From NCBI GenBank assembly GCA_016195825.1, contig JACPYV010000021.1, forward strand, positions 1 to 46,708: DNA of 46,708 bases. The letters are read 5' to 3'. The DNA is from Burkholderiales bacterium (lineage in GTDB: Bacteria > Pseudomonadota > Gammaproteobacteria > Burkholderiales > Burkholderiaceae_C). The notes beneath the pieces are model-generated. The model made no database searches and was not told where the DNA came from. It saw only the letters and a program-made list of their open reading frames with translations. This document shows, piece by piece, positions 24,802 to 32,564 of this stretch. How positions within the stretch are numbered: the first letter of the stretch is position 1; every line of letters begins with the position of its first letter. A program made the position numbers and the translations under genes.

Positions 24802-26423
24802 CGGCCTGACTCCAAGGGGCAGATAAAGGCGGCCCAGGGCTCGAGCCGGAGGTTGTTTCCGAGCAGATGCGCGCCACCCACGGTCACCGCTTCCTGGGTG
24901 GCTTGGAAGGCTCGCCCCAGTTCCAACGAGCGGGGTACCGCCGAGAAGTTGAATGCGACCAGAACGGCATCCGCTGACTCGCGACGCAGCACCACCAGCA
25001 CCTGCTCGTCCGTCCACAGGGCCTCGAAGCTGCCCAGTCGCAGGGCAGGGTGGGCGCGGCGTAGCGCCAGGAGGCGGCGCGTGAGCTGCAGGCACGAGGC
25101 GGGGTCAGCCTCCTGCACGTCGACCGCGCGTGCCTGATGTGCGGGATCCAAGGGCAGCCAAGTCTTGTCGCCTGTGGTGAAGCCGGCGTTCGGTGCGCCG
25201 GCCGTCCATGGCATCGGCGTGCGGCAACCATCGCGGCCCTTGTCTCGGGGCCAGTGGGCTTTGCCGAATGGATCCTGCAACTGCTCGAACGTGATGTCTG
25301 ACTGTGTCAGCCCAAGCTCCTCACCCTGGTAGAGGAAGACCGTGCCTCTCAAGGCCGTGAGCAAGGCCAGCAGCTGCTGAGTCCGATGCTCATCGCCCTC
25401 GGCCCAGCGGGTGGCCACGCGCGGGGCGTCGTGGTTGGACAGCGCCCAAGACGGCCAGGCCTCGGCGCCAGCACCTTGCAGCCACGGCGCCATCAGGGCC
25501 AGCAGGGCATCGGCCTTGGGCTGGGCGCCCAGCAGCACGAATGAATACGCGGTGTGCAGGCGCTGCTGGCCGCGGGTGTACTCGACCATCCGCTCCAGGC
25601 TGTGGGCCGAGCCGATCTCGGCCACGGTGAACCGCGCCGGGAATTCATCGGTCAGGGCGCGGATCCGCGTCAGGAAGGGCAGGTTCTGCGGCTGGCAGAT
25701 GTTGAACAGATGCTGTTGCATCGCGGCCGGGATATCGCCTCTGCGCTCGGGCGGCTGCGGCGGGTTGTCCCGCAGCAGCGGGTCGTGGCAGTAGTAGTTG
25801 GCGGTGTCCAGCCTAAAGCCGTCCACGCCGCGATCTAGCCAGAACCGGCCGATGTCGAGGATGGCATCCTGAACTTGCCTGTTGTGGAAGTTCAGGTCCG
25901 GCATCTGCTGCAGGAAGTTGTGCAGGTAGTACTGTTTGCGGCGAGGCTCCCAGGTCCAGGTTGGGCAACCCATCCAGCTCTGCCAGTTGCTCGGCGGGCC
26001 GCCATCGGCCCTGGCATCGGCCCACACATACCAGTCGGCCTTGGCGTTGTCGCGGCTTTGGCGGCTTTCCTCGAACCAGGGGTGCTCGATGGCCGTGTGA
26101 GACCAGACCTGATCGATCACGACCTTCAACTGCAGCGCGTGGGCGCGAGCGACCAGCGCATCGAAGTCGTCCAGCGTGCCGAAGATCGGGTCGACCCCGC
26201 GGTAGTCGCAGACGTCGTAACCGAAATCGCGCATCGGTGACGGGAAGAAGGGCGAGAGCCAGATGCCGTCCACGCCGAGGCTGGCCACGTAGTCCAGCCG
26301 GTCTGTGATGCCGCGCAGGTCGCCAATGCCGTCGCCGTTGCTGTCAGCAAAACTGCGCGGGTAGATTTGGTAGAGAGTGGCACCTTGCCACCAGGTCGGG
26401 CTGATCGAGGGGAGCGAAGACAT
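24798..26423 (-). CDS. Cytoplasmic GH13 alpha-glucosidase
   Basis: Retaining exo-acting alpha-glucosidase that would split imported maltose-type sugars to glucose, 541 residues, no signal peptide. It begins WWQGATLYQIYPRSFADSNG, typical of the GH13_23 group. Catalytic residues are D206 (GFRLDTANYY), E269 (TVAEIGSAH) and D332 (LSNHDAPR). FLYQGEELGLTQ and CRTPMPW are also standard for alpha-glucosidases, and a C-terminal beta domain completes the protein. ATG 26423 was chosen because the family sequence begins there; the longer upstream frame covers the promoter region. It is the first gene of the nine-gene operon and is divergent from the AraC regulator. Confidence 0.94.
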   Translation of the reverse strand: MSSLPSISPTWWQGATLYQIYPRSFADSNGDGIGDLRGITDRLDYVASLGVDGIWLSPFFPSPMRDFGYDVCDYRGVDPIFGTLDDFDALVARAHALQLKVVIDQVWSHTAIEHPWFEESRQSRDNAKADWYVWADARADGGPPSNWQSWMGCPTWTWEPRRKQYYLHNFLQQMPDLNFHNRQVQDAILDIGRFWLDRGVDGFRLDTANYYCHDPLLRDNPPQPPERRGDIPAAMQQHLFNICQPQNLPFLTRIRALTDEFPARFTVAEIGSAHSLERMVEYTRGQQRLHTAYSFVLLGAQPKADALLALMAPWLQGAGAEAWPSWALSNHDAPRVATRWAEGDEHRTQQLLALLTALRGTVFLYQGEELGLTQSDITFEQLQDPFGKAHWPRDKGRDGCRTPMPWTAGAPNAGFTTGDKTWLPLDPAHQARAVDVQEADPASCLQLTRRLLALRRAHPALRLGSFEALWTDEQVLVVLRRESADAVLVAFNFSAVPRSLELGRAFQATQEAVTVGGAHLLGNNLRLEPWAAFICPLESGR

Positions 26424-26516
26424 GGCCGGCAGTGTCCCGGCGGGGAGTTCGTCAGTCACGGCCTGGATCGGCCAGTATTTGATCAATCCTGACCCTATTG
26501 GAGACAGAATGAGGAT
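26424..26516. promoter_or_regulatory. Divergent promoter/operator between operon and AraC regulator
   Basis: Only 93 bases separate the operon's first ATG from the AraC-type regulator. Local AT content rises around 26475-26510, and a perfect 8-bp palindrome TTGATCAA lies at 26479-26486. The shared spacer is the expected place for both promoters and for regulator binding. I could not fix -35/-10 boxes with confidence. GAGG at 26511-26514 lies very near the regulator ATG, and GGAG at 26500-26503 is somewhat far, so its ribosome site is not ideal. Confidence 0.45.
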
Positions 26517-27359
26517 ATGAGGGCCGCGATCGAGCATGTCACCCATCCGGACAGCAGCTTTCGTCTGCTGGACCTGGAACTGCCGGCCTTCTCTGCCGGC
26601 CCGCACCGCCACCCGCAGTTGGAGCTGACCTGGATCGAGCGCGGCAACGGTCTTCGATTCGTCGGCGACAGCGTCGAGCCCTTCGAGGATGGCGACCTGG
26701 TCCTGGTCGGCCCGCAACTGGCGCACGCCTGGCTGGGCCAGCCTGCGTCGGGTGCGACGCCTGCGACCTTTCGAGCAACGGTGCTTCAGTTTTCGCCCGA
26801 GCTGCTGGAAGACGCGCGCTGGCCTGAATTGCGTGCGCTGCGGACCTTGCTGGCGAGTGCGCGACGCGGGCTGGCGTTCTCGCCCGGCGCGCCGCGAGAT
26901 CGGATCGCGGCCTTGTTGAGCGCCATGCCAGCGCAGGATGGGTTGGCGCGTCTCGCAAGCTGGGTGCTGTTGATGCGGGAGATCGCAGCGCCCGGCACCG
27001 AGGCTCGCAGCTTGTCAGTGCGTGAGGCTGCTGAGATCGCTCGCGACGACCGGATCGAGCGCTTGCTCGCGTGGCTGCACGCGAACCTGGCCGAGCCCAT
27101 CCGCATCGAGCAGGCCGCCGCGCAGGTTCACATCAGCCCGGCGGCGCTGCCGCGCTTTTTCAGGCGTGAGACCGGCAAGACCTTGGTGACCTACCTGAAC
27201 GACCTGCGCGTGAGCGAGGCCTGCGTGCAACTGCGCCAGTCACGCCGCCCCATCGCCGATATCGCCGCCGCCTGCGGCTTCGCGAGCGCCGCGCACTTCG
27301 ACCGGCAGTTCAAGCGGTGGCTTGGCTGCAGCCCGCGGGTGTATCGGGCCAGCATTTGA
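26517..27359 (+). CDS. AraC-family regulator with cupin sensor domain
   Basis: Probable ligand-responsive activator or repressor of the divergent carbohydrate operon, 280 residues. The N-terminal cupin-like region (about 15-80) contains GPHRHPQLELTWIERGNG and FEDGDLVLVGPQLAHAW. The C-terminal double helix-turn-helix (about 177-278) reads ERLLAWLHANLAEPIRIEQ, AAQVHISPAALPRFFRRETG and ADIAAACGFASAAHFDRQF, standard AraC motifs. The start follows directly from the divergent spacer, and a short upstream ATG ends at once. The effector is most likely a sugar released by the operon enzymes; that is inference from position. Confidence 0.92.
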   Translation: MRAAIEHVTHPDSSFRLLDLELPAFSAGPHRHPQLELTWIERGNGLRFVGDSVEPFEDGDLVLVGPQLAHAWLGQPASGATPATFRATVLQFSPELLEDARWPELRALRTLLASARRGLAFSPGAPRDRIAALLSAMPAQDGLARLASWVLLMREIAAPGTEARSLSVREAAEIARDDRIERLLAWLHANLAEPIRIEQAAAQVHISPAALPRFFRRETGKTLVTYLNDLRVSEACVQLRQSRRPIADIAAACGFASAAHFDRQFKRWLGCSPRVYRASI

Positions 27360-27536
27360 GCCGGGCTCGCAATCTGGGCCTCCGTTGGCGCCTTGTAGGA
27401 CTGCGCCTGGCATCGTCCTCCGCGTGATGTCACAAGCCCTACAGGTGTCTGGTCAATTCAATGGGCAGGTGAGCCGCTGGAGACGGTAGAAGTGGGCCGC
27501 CTTTGACGCAGAAGCTAGGAGCTGCGCGCGGTCAGA

Positions 27537-28325
27537 TTAGCGTCGGCGCACTTTGCGCTCATGAGGTTCGTCTTCGATGGGGAACCTGTGCGGCGTCGTG
27601 AACCGACCTGCGGGCCGCCGACCGGCGAACTCTTCGAAGTAGCCGTACCAGTGAAGTGCGGCAACCCAGATTGCCTCAGGGCAAGAAGCGCGAGACTCCA
27701 GGCCAGGCGTGAGGTCGAAGCCCGCTGCAGCGCACGCGGTCTCCAGCATGCAGGAGCTGGGCAGCCCGATTCCATCGGTGAGGGGGTTGGGAGTGCGTGC
27801 AACGCCCCACGAGAACGCGAGCCACTTGAGGATGTGTTCGAGCGCATCGAGCGTTCCTCGGGAGCGCTCGAAGGCCTGAATTTTCTCGAACAAGACGTTT
27901 TGGGGTAACGGCAGCGCAATGATGGCAATGTTTGGCCACTTGACCGGGTCCGCAAAGTCCTTGAGGGGGCGCTCAACGACGCCATTCGTTCTTGTGGCCA
28001 TCGTTCCACCAGGTGGTTGGAGCAAAGGCACATGAACGGCCCTCGCCTTAGACACATCCGGCCCGGCGAGCTTTACGCACAGGGTGTCTGACCAGAAGGA
28101 CGGGAGCATGTCGCGACGCAGATGAGACTGGGCAACACGCAGGCGGAACGACATGGTGTCGCTTCCGCCGAGCAAAGCCACGTAGCTCCACGCGTCCGAC
28201 CCACCTGTCTTCATCTCGGCAACGGCTCGAGTCCCCCATTTCAAGTTGTCCTCTTTGTCGACCCGTCCCAGCTCGGTAAAGGCGCTGTTGGGGGCATTGG
28301 TCTTCGAACGCAGTTGGCGCAGCAT
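27537..28325 (-). CDS. Unknown protein, third gene of the lipase operon
   Basis: A 262-residue protein I do not recognise. It is soluble, without signal peptide or membrane segment. It begins MLRQLRSKTNAPNSAFTELG and has notable Trp-rich stretches (DNLKWGTRAVAEMKTGG, HILKWLAFSWGVAR, WVAALHWYGYFEEFAG). ATG 28325 has GGGAG nine bases upstream, which decides the start; the upstream extension is rejected. It lies 17 bases after the PhoD-like gene on the same strand, so it is the distal gene of a lipase - phosphatase - unknown transcript. Base composition is lower in GC than the flanking core genes, in line with acquisition by transfer. An immunity or substrate-binding role is possible but unproven. 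Confidence 0.7.
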   Translation of the reverse strand: MLRQLRSKTNAPNSAFTELGRVDKEDNLKWGTRAVAEMKTGGSDAWSYVALLGGSDTMSFRLRVAQSHLRRDMLPSFWSDTLCVKLAGPDVSKARAVHVPLLQPPGGTMATRTNGVVERPLKDFADPVKWPNIAIIALPLPQNVLFEKIQAFERSRGTLDALEHILKWLAFSWGVARTPNPLTDGIGLPSSCMLETACAAAGFDLTPGLESRASCPEAIWVAALHWYGYFEEFAGRRPAGRFTTPHRFPIEDEPHERKVRRR

Positions 28326-28342
28326 GGATGTTCTCCCTCGAA

Positions 28343-29818
28343 CTAGAGCGGAAGCAACGGGTAGGGCCCGCATGTGACCGGGCGCTTCACCTCGGCATCG
28401 TTGTGCACGGAGTAGTAGGTCACCCGCATCTCGGCACCGCGTCCCGCGCGGCTGAACTGGACCAAGGCCACTTGGTCGCCTTTGTGGCCGTAGCACTTGC
28501 TGGGGGTGAACTCGTGCAGGTTTCCGAAGCGTGCTGGCGGGTCTGGCGGATCGCTATGACGTGGCCACGTCTCACGCTTACCGAAGATGCCGCGAATCTT
28601 GTTGGCAAGGATGGCCTTCTGGTCTGCCCCAGGCGTATCAATGAGGCGAGACGGTGAGCAGATGACTTCGTAGAGCGACGTTCGGCCGGTGGGAATGTGC
28701 ATGGCCTGTGCAATCCGGCCCCAGTGGACGTCGCCAGTTACGAAGACGACCGGAACACCTGCATCCGCCAACCGCGAGAGTGCCCCCTCGACGACGGTGC
28801 TGAACTGGTCATAGTTTCCGTACTCGGCGTCCTGGAGCTGGGACGCCGTGTCTGACGGCTTCTCGACAAAGAGCGCTTGACCGCCGGCCAGGATGCCAAC
28901 CAGCGGCGTTGCGGTTCCCTTGGCCGCAATCAGGTCCGCCTCCCACTGGAGCACGGCCGAGGCAGCGTCTTGCCTCATGAGCCCATCGGCAGCCTTGAAG
29001 TCGCGTTTTCTGCTGCACCGAGTGTCGAGCATCAGAATGGCCAAGGGCTGGACATCAAATCGCCAGAACGAAGGCGCGGTTCCCGGCGCTCCACCTTGTT
29101 GGTAGTCCTCGTACATCGCTTGACCAACAGAAGCCCACAGGTCGCGACGCTCTTGCGTCCAGGTGCCGGGTAGCTGTGCCTGAGGAAACGGATAGTTGTT
29201 CCAGAACTCATGGTCGTCAGGCAGGCATACCGTGGGCGCACGGCTGAGCGCTGACTCCAGGCCGGCCGTTCCAAGGGCATCGGAGAGGAAGTTCTTCTGG
29301 TACTTGTTGCCCAGGAACTGCGAAAGGGCGGGGTCGGTGTCCGGCAGATCTTCAAAGAGAGGCAGATCCAGGTAGACCTGGTCGCCGGCCATGAGCGTCA
29401 TGTGCGGGCGTACCGGCAGCTGAGAGACGATGTTGCCGAGCAGACCTCCCGAGTCCTCAGGCTGGAAATAGCAAGACGTCAGGAGGATGTTGAAACTGCC
29501 GTCCATCGTGGAGGGCACTGCCGAAGGCGTTGAGAAGACGGTTCGCTGGACGCTCTGAACTCCAACGGTGACTGTCACAAGGTGGGGCTTGTCAGCGCCC
29601 TGCGATGGGAAGCTGACGACAATTTGGTGATTTGCCGCCTGCCCGGTGGCTCCAGTCTGCTTGTCGCGTATCGGCGACCAAGCTGCGTTGCCGATCGGAG
29701 CAACGGCCTGGCCGCCTATGGTGAAGGTCGGCGTTGGCGGATGCTCCTCCCCGAACACTCCAATCCACAGCCGGAGTTCGGTTGATGGCGCAAGTTGTGG
29801 ACGAGCCGTCAGCCTCAT
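28343..29818 (-). CDS. PhoD-like metallophosphatase / alkaline phosphatase D family protein
   Basis: Calcineurin-like phosphoesterase of the PhoD group, 491 residues. The N-terminal beta domain (about 10-110) is followed by the two-metal catalytic core: D146 in MAGDQVYLD, D201-D-H203-E in LPDDHEFWNNY and D363/H365 in VTGDVHWG. MLDTRCSRKRDF also fits the family. Classical PhoD is exported by Tat, but here no RR signal is visible, so the protein may stay inside or travel by another route. It overlaps the lipase stop as ATGA. Likely substrates are phosphodiesters or phospholipid head groups, given the lipase partner; that is inference. Confidence 0.85.
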   Translation of the reverse strand: MRLTARPQLAPSTELRLWIGVFGEEHPPTPTFTIGGQAVAPIGNAAWSPIRDKQTGATGQAANHQIVVSFPSQGADKPHLVTVTVGVQSVQRTVFSTPSAVPSTMDGSFNILLTSCYFQPEDSGGLLGNIVSQLPVRPHMTLMAGDQVYLDLPLFEDLPDTDPALSQFLGNKYQKNFLSDALGTAGLESALSRAPTVCLPDDHEFWNNYPFPQAQLPGTWTQERRDLWASVGQAMYEDYQQGGAPGTAPSFWRFDVQPLAILMLDTRCSRKRDFKAADGLMRQDAASAVLQWEADLIAAKGTATPLVGILAGGQALFVEKPSDTASQLQDAEYGNYDQFSTVVEGALSRLADAGVPVVFVTGDVHWGRIAQAMHIPTGRTSLYEVICSPSRLIDTPGADQKAILANKIRGIFGKRETWPRHSDPPDPPARFGNLHEFTPSKCYGHKGDQVALVQFSRAGRGAEMRVTYYSVHNDAEVKRPVTCGPYPLLPL

Positions 29819-30681
29819 TTCCAGAAAGCCCGGAGGTAGTTGACTGGCGCGTGGTCCGTGAGGAGCGGCGGAAGCGCTCCAGGCAGCGTGATGGCGAGCT
29901 GAAACAGAAGCTGGAGACCAACGTCTTGGTCAGTCTGAGAGGGGTTGGGCTGGAGCACGACAGTGCCATGCGAGTCGATGAATACCCCGTCCTTGGGGTG
30001 GCGGTACCCAAGGAACGTTGGCGGTATCTGCGTGACTACATCGGTGGAGTCGACGATGCGTGTGTGCTTGATTCCAGAGCCCTCAAGCGCGCTCACGAAT
30101 GTTTGGTCTCCGACTCGCGGTGTGCCGATCGTGATGAGACGGCTTGCGCCGGCTTTCATGGCAATCAACGTGGCGATCGCGGCGCCGAGGCTGTGACCAC
30201 AGACCAAGAGGCGCTTGCGCTGTGCGCCTTCGCCATCGAGCCAGGCCTTCACGTCGTGCCATAGTGCTTCGGCCGCCCGAAGGAATCCGTGATGGATGTT
30301 CCCCGGCCAGTCATTGGACGTGGCTGAGTGGAAATCCAGATCCAGCAGGACATCTCGCGCTCGCGTGGCTTGCGTGCCCCTGAACGCCAATACAGCCAAC
30401 CCGTCGGACTTCCTGAGTGCCGCGTAGCCTTGGCTGTCGGTGAAGAAGCCGATTGGGATTGCTGAACGATCGTTGAAGGTCGTCGGCCCTCCGAAACCCG
30501 CCACTTTCAGCGCTGAGGCGAGCTTGGCCCTGTCTGCGACCGTGGTCTCGAAGCGCAAGTACGCAAGCCTCGCGGCCTCAATAGCCAGCGCCTCCTCGCT
30601 TGGAATGTCTGCAGTCCCAAATACGGTTGCGCGGTTCTCCGGAAAGAACAGCGCCGCCGACGTACTGTCGTACGGAATCAT
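29815..30681 (-). CDS. Class 3 lipase family protein
   Basis: Alpha/beta hydrolase of the fungal-type lipase class 3 family, 288 residues from ATG 30681. The catalytic triad is S164 in VCGHSLGAAIAT, D214 in IVDSTDVVTQIPP and H277 in LLTDHAPVNYL. LAVLAFRGTQATRARDVLLDL is the conserved strand before the elbow. GGAGG eight bases upstream supports ATG 30681; an ATG 12 codons earlier (30717) is possible. There is no signal peptide or lipobox, unusual for a secreted lipase. It is the first gene of the operon, coupled by ATGA to the PhoD-like gene. Phospholipid turnover or an intracellular or delivered toxin role both fit. Confidence 0.87.
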   Translation of the reverse strand: MIPYDSTSAALFFPENRATVFGTADIPSEEALAIEAARLAYLRFETTVADRAKLASALKVAGFGGPTTFNDRSAIPIGFFTDSQGYAALRKSDGLAVLAFRGTQATRARDVLLDLDFHSATSNDWPGNIHHGFLRAAEALWHDVKAWLDGEGAQRKRLLVCGHSLGAAIATLIAMKAGASRLITIGTPRVGDQTFVSALEGSGIKHTRIVDSTDVVTQIPPTFLGYRHPKDGVFIDSHGTVVLQPNPSQTDQDVGLQLLFQLAITLPGALPPLLTDHAPVNYLRAFWK

Positions 30682-31042
30682 TGCGTTGCCTCCGCGGTAG
30701 GTATTCAGACTGGCCATCGGCCTCAGAACTGCCTGCCGATGGTCGGTGACGAGGGTGCGCCGTCACATCATCAGTTGTGGGGAGGCTGGGCAGGGACTTC
30801 CACTGATTTGCCAACGGGCAGTACATCGATGTCCCACTGGCTTTCAATGTGCGAGGAGGCATCGAAGCTGTCGAGACGTCTGCGTGTTGGATGAGCGTTC
30901 GCTGGTTTTCCCTAGGCCGGGTGTTGAGCTGTCCTCATCAATGTTCATGATGAAGCGCGGTCCCTGCGAACCCATCATCCCGGTCGCCTTCAGGCGACAC
31001 GTCGGAGGAGACCTTGAACAGGAAAGATTGGCGTTGCAACGT
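30682..31042. other. Divergent intergenic region of the accessory segment
   Basis: About 360 bases between the lipase operon (minus) and the membrane protein (plus). No reading frame here looks like a real gene. It should hold both divergent promoters, but none could be pinned down. GGAGGAG at 31004-31010 and AGGAAAG at 31020-31026 are ribosome-site-like and bear on the start of the downstream gene. Confidence 0.5.
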
Positions 31043-32548
31043 ATGCCTCAGCACGAGTCGAACCCGAAGGAAAAGCTGAAGGAACGTCAGACGAGGAATG
31101 CGGGCCATCAAGTCGAAGGAAGCTCTTCTGCTTGGGCAAGTCCGGCTGACGTGGCGAAGTGGCTCATTCCCTCGTTCGGTGCGCTGTTTGTCCTCATCGG
31201 ATACGTTGTCCGCAGCGCCCACGAATCTCTGCTCGGCTTCCCCGGAAGTGGTAGCGAGGGGCTCGAGAGTTCGGCGCTTACGGCCGATGCTGCGGATTTC
31301 CTTCGCGACCTGCTAACCAGCATTGGCGATGCGTTCTTCGACCTGCTGGACGGCGAGGTTCCGCTTGGCGGCCATGGACTGTTCGTCTTAGCCTGCGTCG
31401 CTGGCGCGGTCATCGCGACCGTCGCACATCGCTTGCCATGGCTGAGCAGGAACGCAAGTCGTTCTACGCTGCTCTGCACGGCGATTGTTGTACTGATGGC
31501 GTCCACGAAGTTTGTCTTGCTTGATGCGCCGCTCACGCACCTGGAGTCCATCATGGTGGGCACCGCGCAGTACAGCGGGCTGGGCAGCGACGAGAGGCAA
31601 TCAGACATTCGTTGGCCGTGGTCTGAGTCGGTTTCGGTGGGTGCAAGCACGCCTGCAGGCAGCGCCGTGATGGGCGGAATTGGCAAGCGGACCGGAGTTC
31701 TGTGGTCCAGGCTTGTCTGTAGCCGCATGGCCGGTGTGCGCATCGAGGGCAACCCAACGTGGAGCGGAGCAAATTGCGACAAGCCTGCCAATGGGTACGA
31801 ACCGGCTGCAAGTGCAAGTGCAAGTGCAAGTGCAAGTGCAAGCGCGAGTGCGAGTGCGAGTGCGAGTGCGAGTGCGAGTGCGAGTGCGAGTGCGAGTGCG
31901 AGTGCGAGTGCGAGTGCGAGTGCGAGTGCGCCGGCCTCCGGGCCAGCAGCAGGCAGCACGGACTCAAGCGCTGGCGATGCGTGGAAGGCCGCACTTCAGG
32001 GTGAGTACCTCTCCCGGATCGTCGTCAGCGTCTGCGTCGCTGTTGCAGCCATCGCACTGTTGCTGAGGGATGGCTATGTGGCTCGAGCAATGGCCCTCCT
32101 TGCGCTGTTCGGTCTGTTGTCGCTGCCCTATGCCTACGGCAAGCTCTGGAAGCCCCTTGACTTCGTCTATGCACGGATAGTTCTGGTGGCGTCCTCTCCG
32201 CACAAGTTGTTGGGGGCGTCCTCAACCAACGAGAAGGGCGTGGCCGATGCTGGTGCCGCAGCCCAGCCGCCGGTCGTGCGGGCATTCGTCATTGGTCGGG
32301 ACCGAGACCATGTCGATCTGCTTGAGGCTGTTGCCGCAAGGTGCTCGAAAGGGGAGACGAGGGAGCTTCGGTTTGCCTCGCTGCCGAGCTCTCAAGTGCT
32401 GGCGATTGAGGAGATTCTGCGGCGTGACTTGCTCGAATGGAAGATTGCAGTCGAACGGACCTGTCCACCCAGTGAGGAGAGGTTTGGTGTCGCGATGGAC
32501 CATGAATATCGCGGCAAAGCGCAGCGCTCGAGCACTGAAAAAAAGTAG
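31043..32548 (+). CDS. Multi-span membrane protein with Ala-Ser repeat loop, unknown
   Basis: About 501 residues, not recognised. Predicted segments are WLIPSFGALFVLIGYVV, LFVLACVAGAVIATVAH and LLCTAIVVLMASTKFVLL. An approximately 145-residue soluble loop follows that ends in a long Ala-Ser repeat, and then IVVSVCVAVAAIALLL and MALLALFGLLSLPYAYG. A polar C-terminal domain of about 130 residues (VRAFVIGRDRDHVDLLEAV) is probably cytoplasmic. The start is uncertain: ATG 31043 is used here, but TTG 31034 has the better ribosome site (AGGAAAG), and ATGs at 30941-30950 are in frame. It is followed after 16 bases by a secreted protein, so the two form a pair. Lower GC than the core genes. Confidence 0.72.
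   Translation: MPQHESNPKEKLKERQTRNAGHQVEGSSSAWASPADVAKWLIPSFGALFVLIGYVVRSAHESLLGFPGSGSEGLESSALTADAADFLRDLLTSIGDAFFDLLDGEVPLGGHGLFVLACVAGAVIATVAHRLPWLSRNASRSTLLCTAIVVLMASTKFVLLDAPLTHLESIMVGTAQYSGLGSDERQSDIRWPWSESVSVGASTPAGSAVMGGIGKRTGVLWSRLVCSRMAGVRIEGNPTWSGANCDKPANGYEPAASASASASASASASASASASASASASASASASASASASASAPASGPAAGSTDSSAGDAWKAALQGEYLSRIVVSVCVAVAAIALLLRDGYVARAMALLALFGLLSLPYAYGKLWKPLDFVYARIVLVASSPHKLLGASSTNEKGVADAGAAAQPPVVRAFVIGRDRDHVDLLEAVAARCSKGETRELRFASLPSSQVLAIEEILRRDLLEWKIAVERTCPPSEERFGVAMDHEYRGKAQRSSTEKK
31807..31926 (+). repeat. 20-copy hexanucleotide repeat coding for (Ala-Ser)n
   Basis: Twenty uninterrupted 6-base units: six TGCAAG, one CGCGAG, then thirteen TGCGAG. Read in the gene's frame they encode alternating Ser and Ala. 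The unit is a multiple of three, so copy-number change would lengthen or shorten the loop without breaking the frame. The two homogeneous blocks suggest growth by slippage. Confidence 0.97.
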
Positions 32549-32564
32549 CCAAGGGAGAAATGTC

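Noticed and set aside
29815..30681. Reading the lipase as a lipoprotein or Sec-secreted enzyme
   Set aside because: Neither possible start gives a signal peptide or lipobox.
31807..31926. The hexanucleotide array as a CRISPR or origin iteron set
   Set aside because: The units are contiguous and 6 bases long with no spacers, and they lie in frame inside a gene.
32247..32564. Upstream extension of the exported unknown protein
   Set aside because: It overlaps the preceding membrane protein gene and would bury the signal peptide; TTG 32565 has a good ribosome site.
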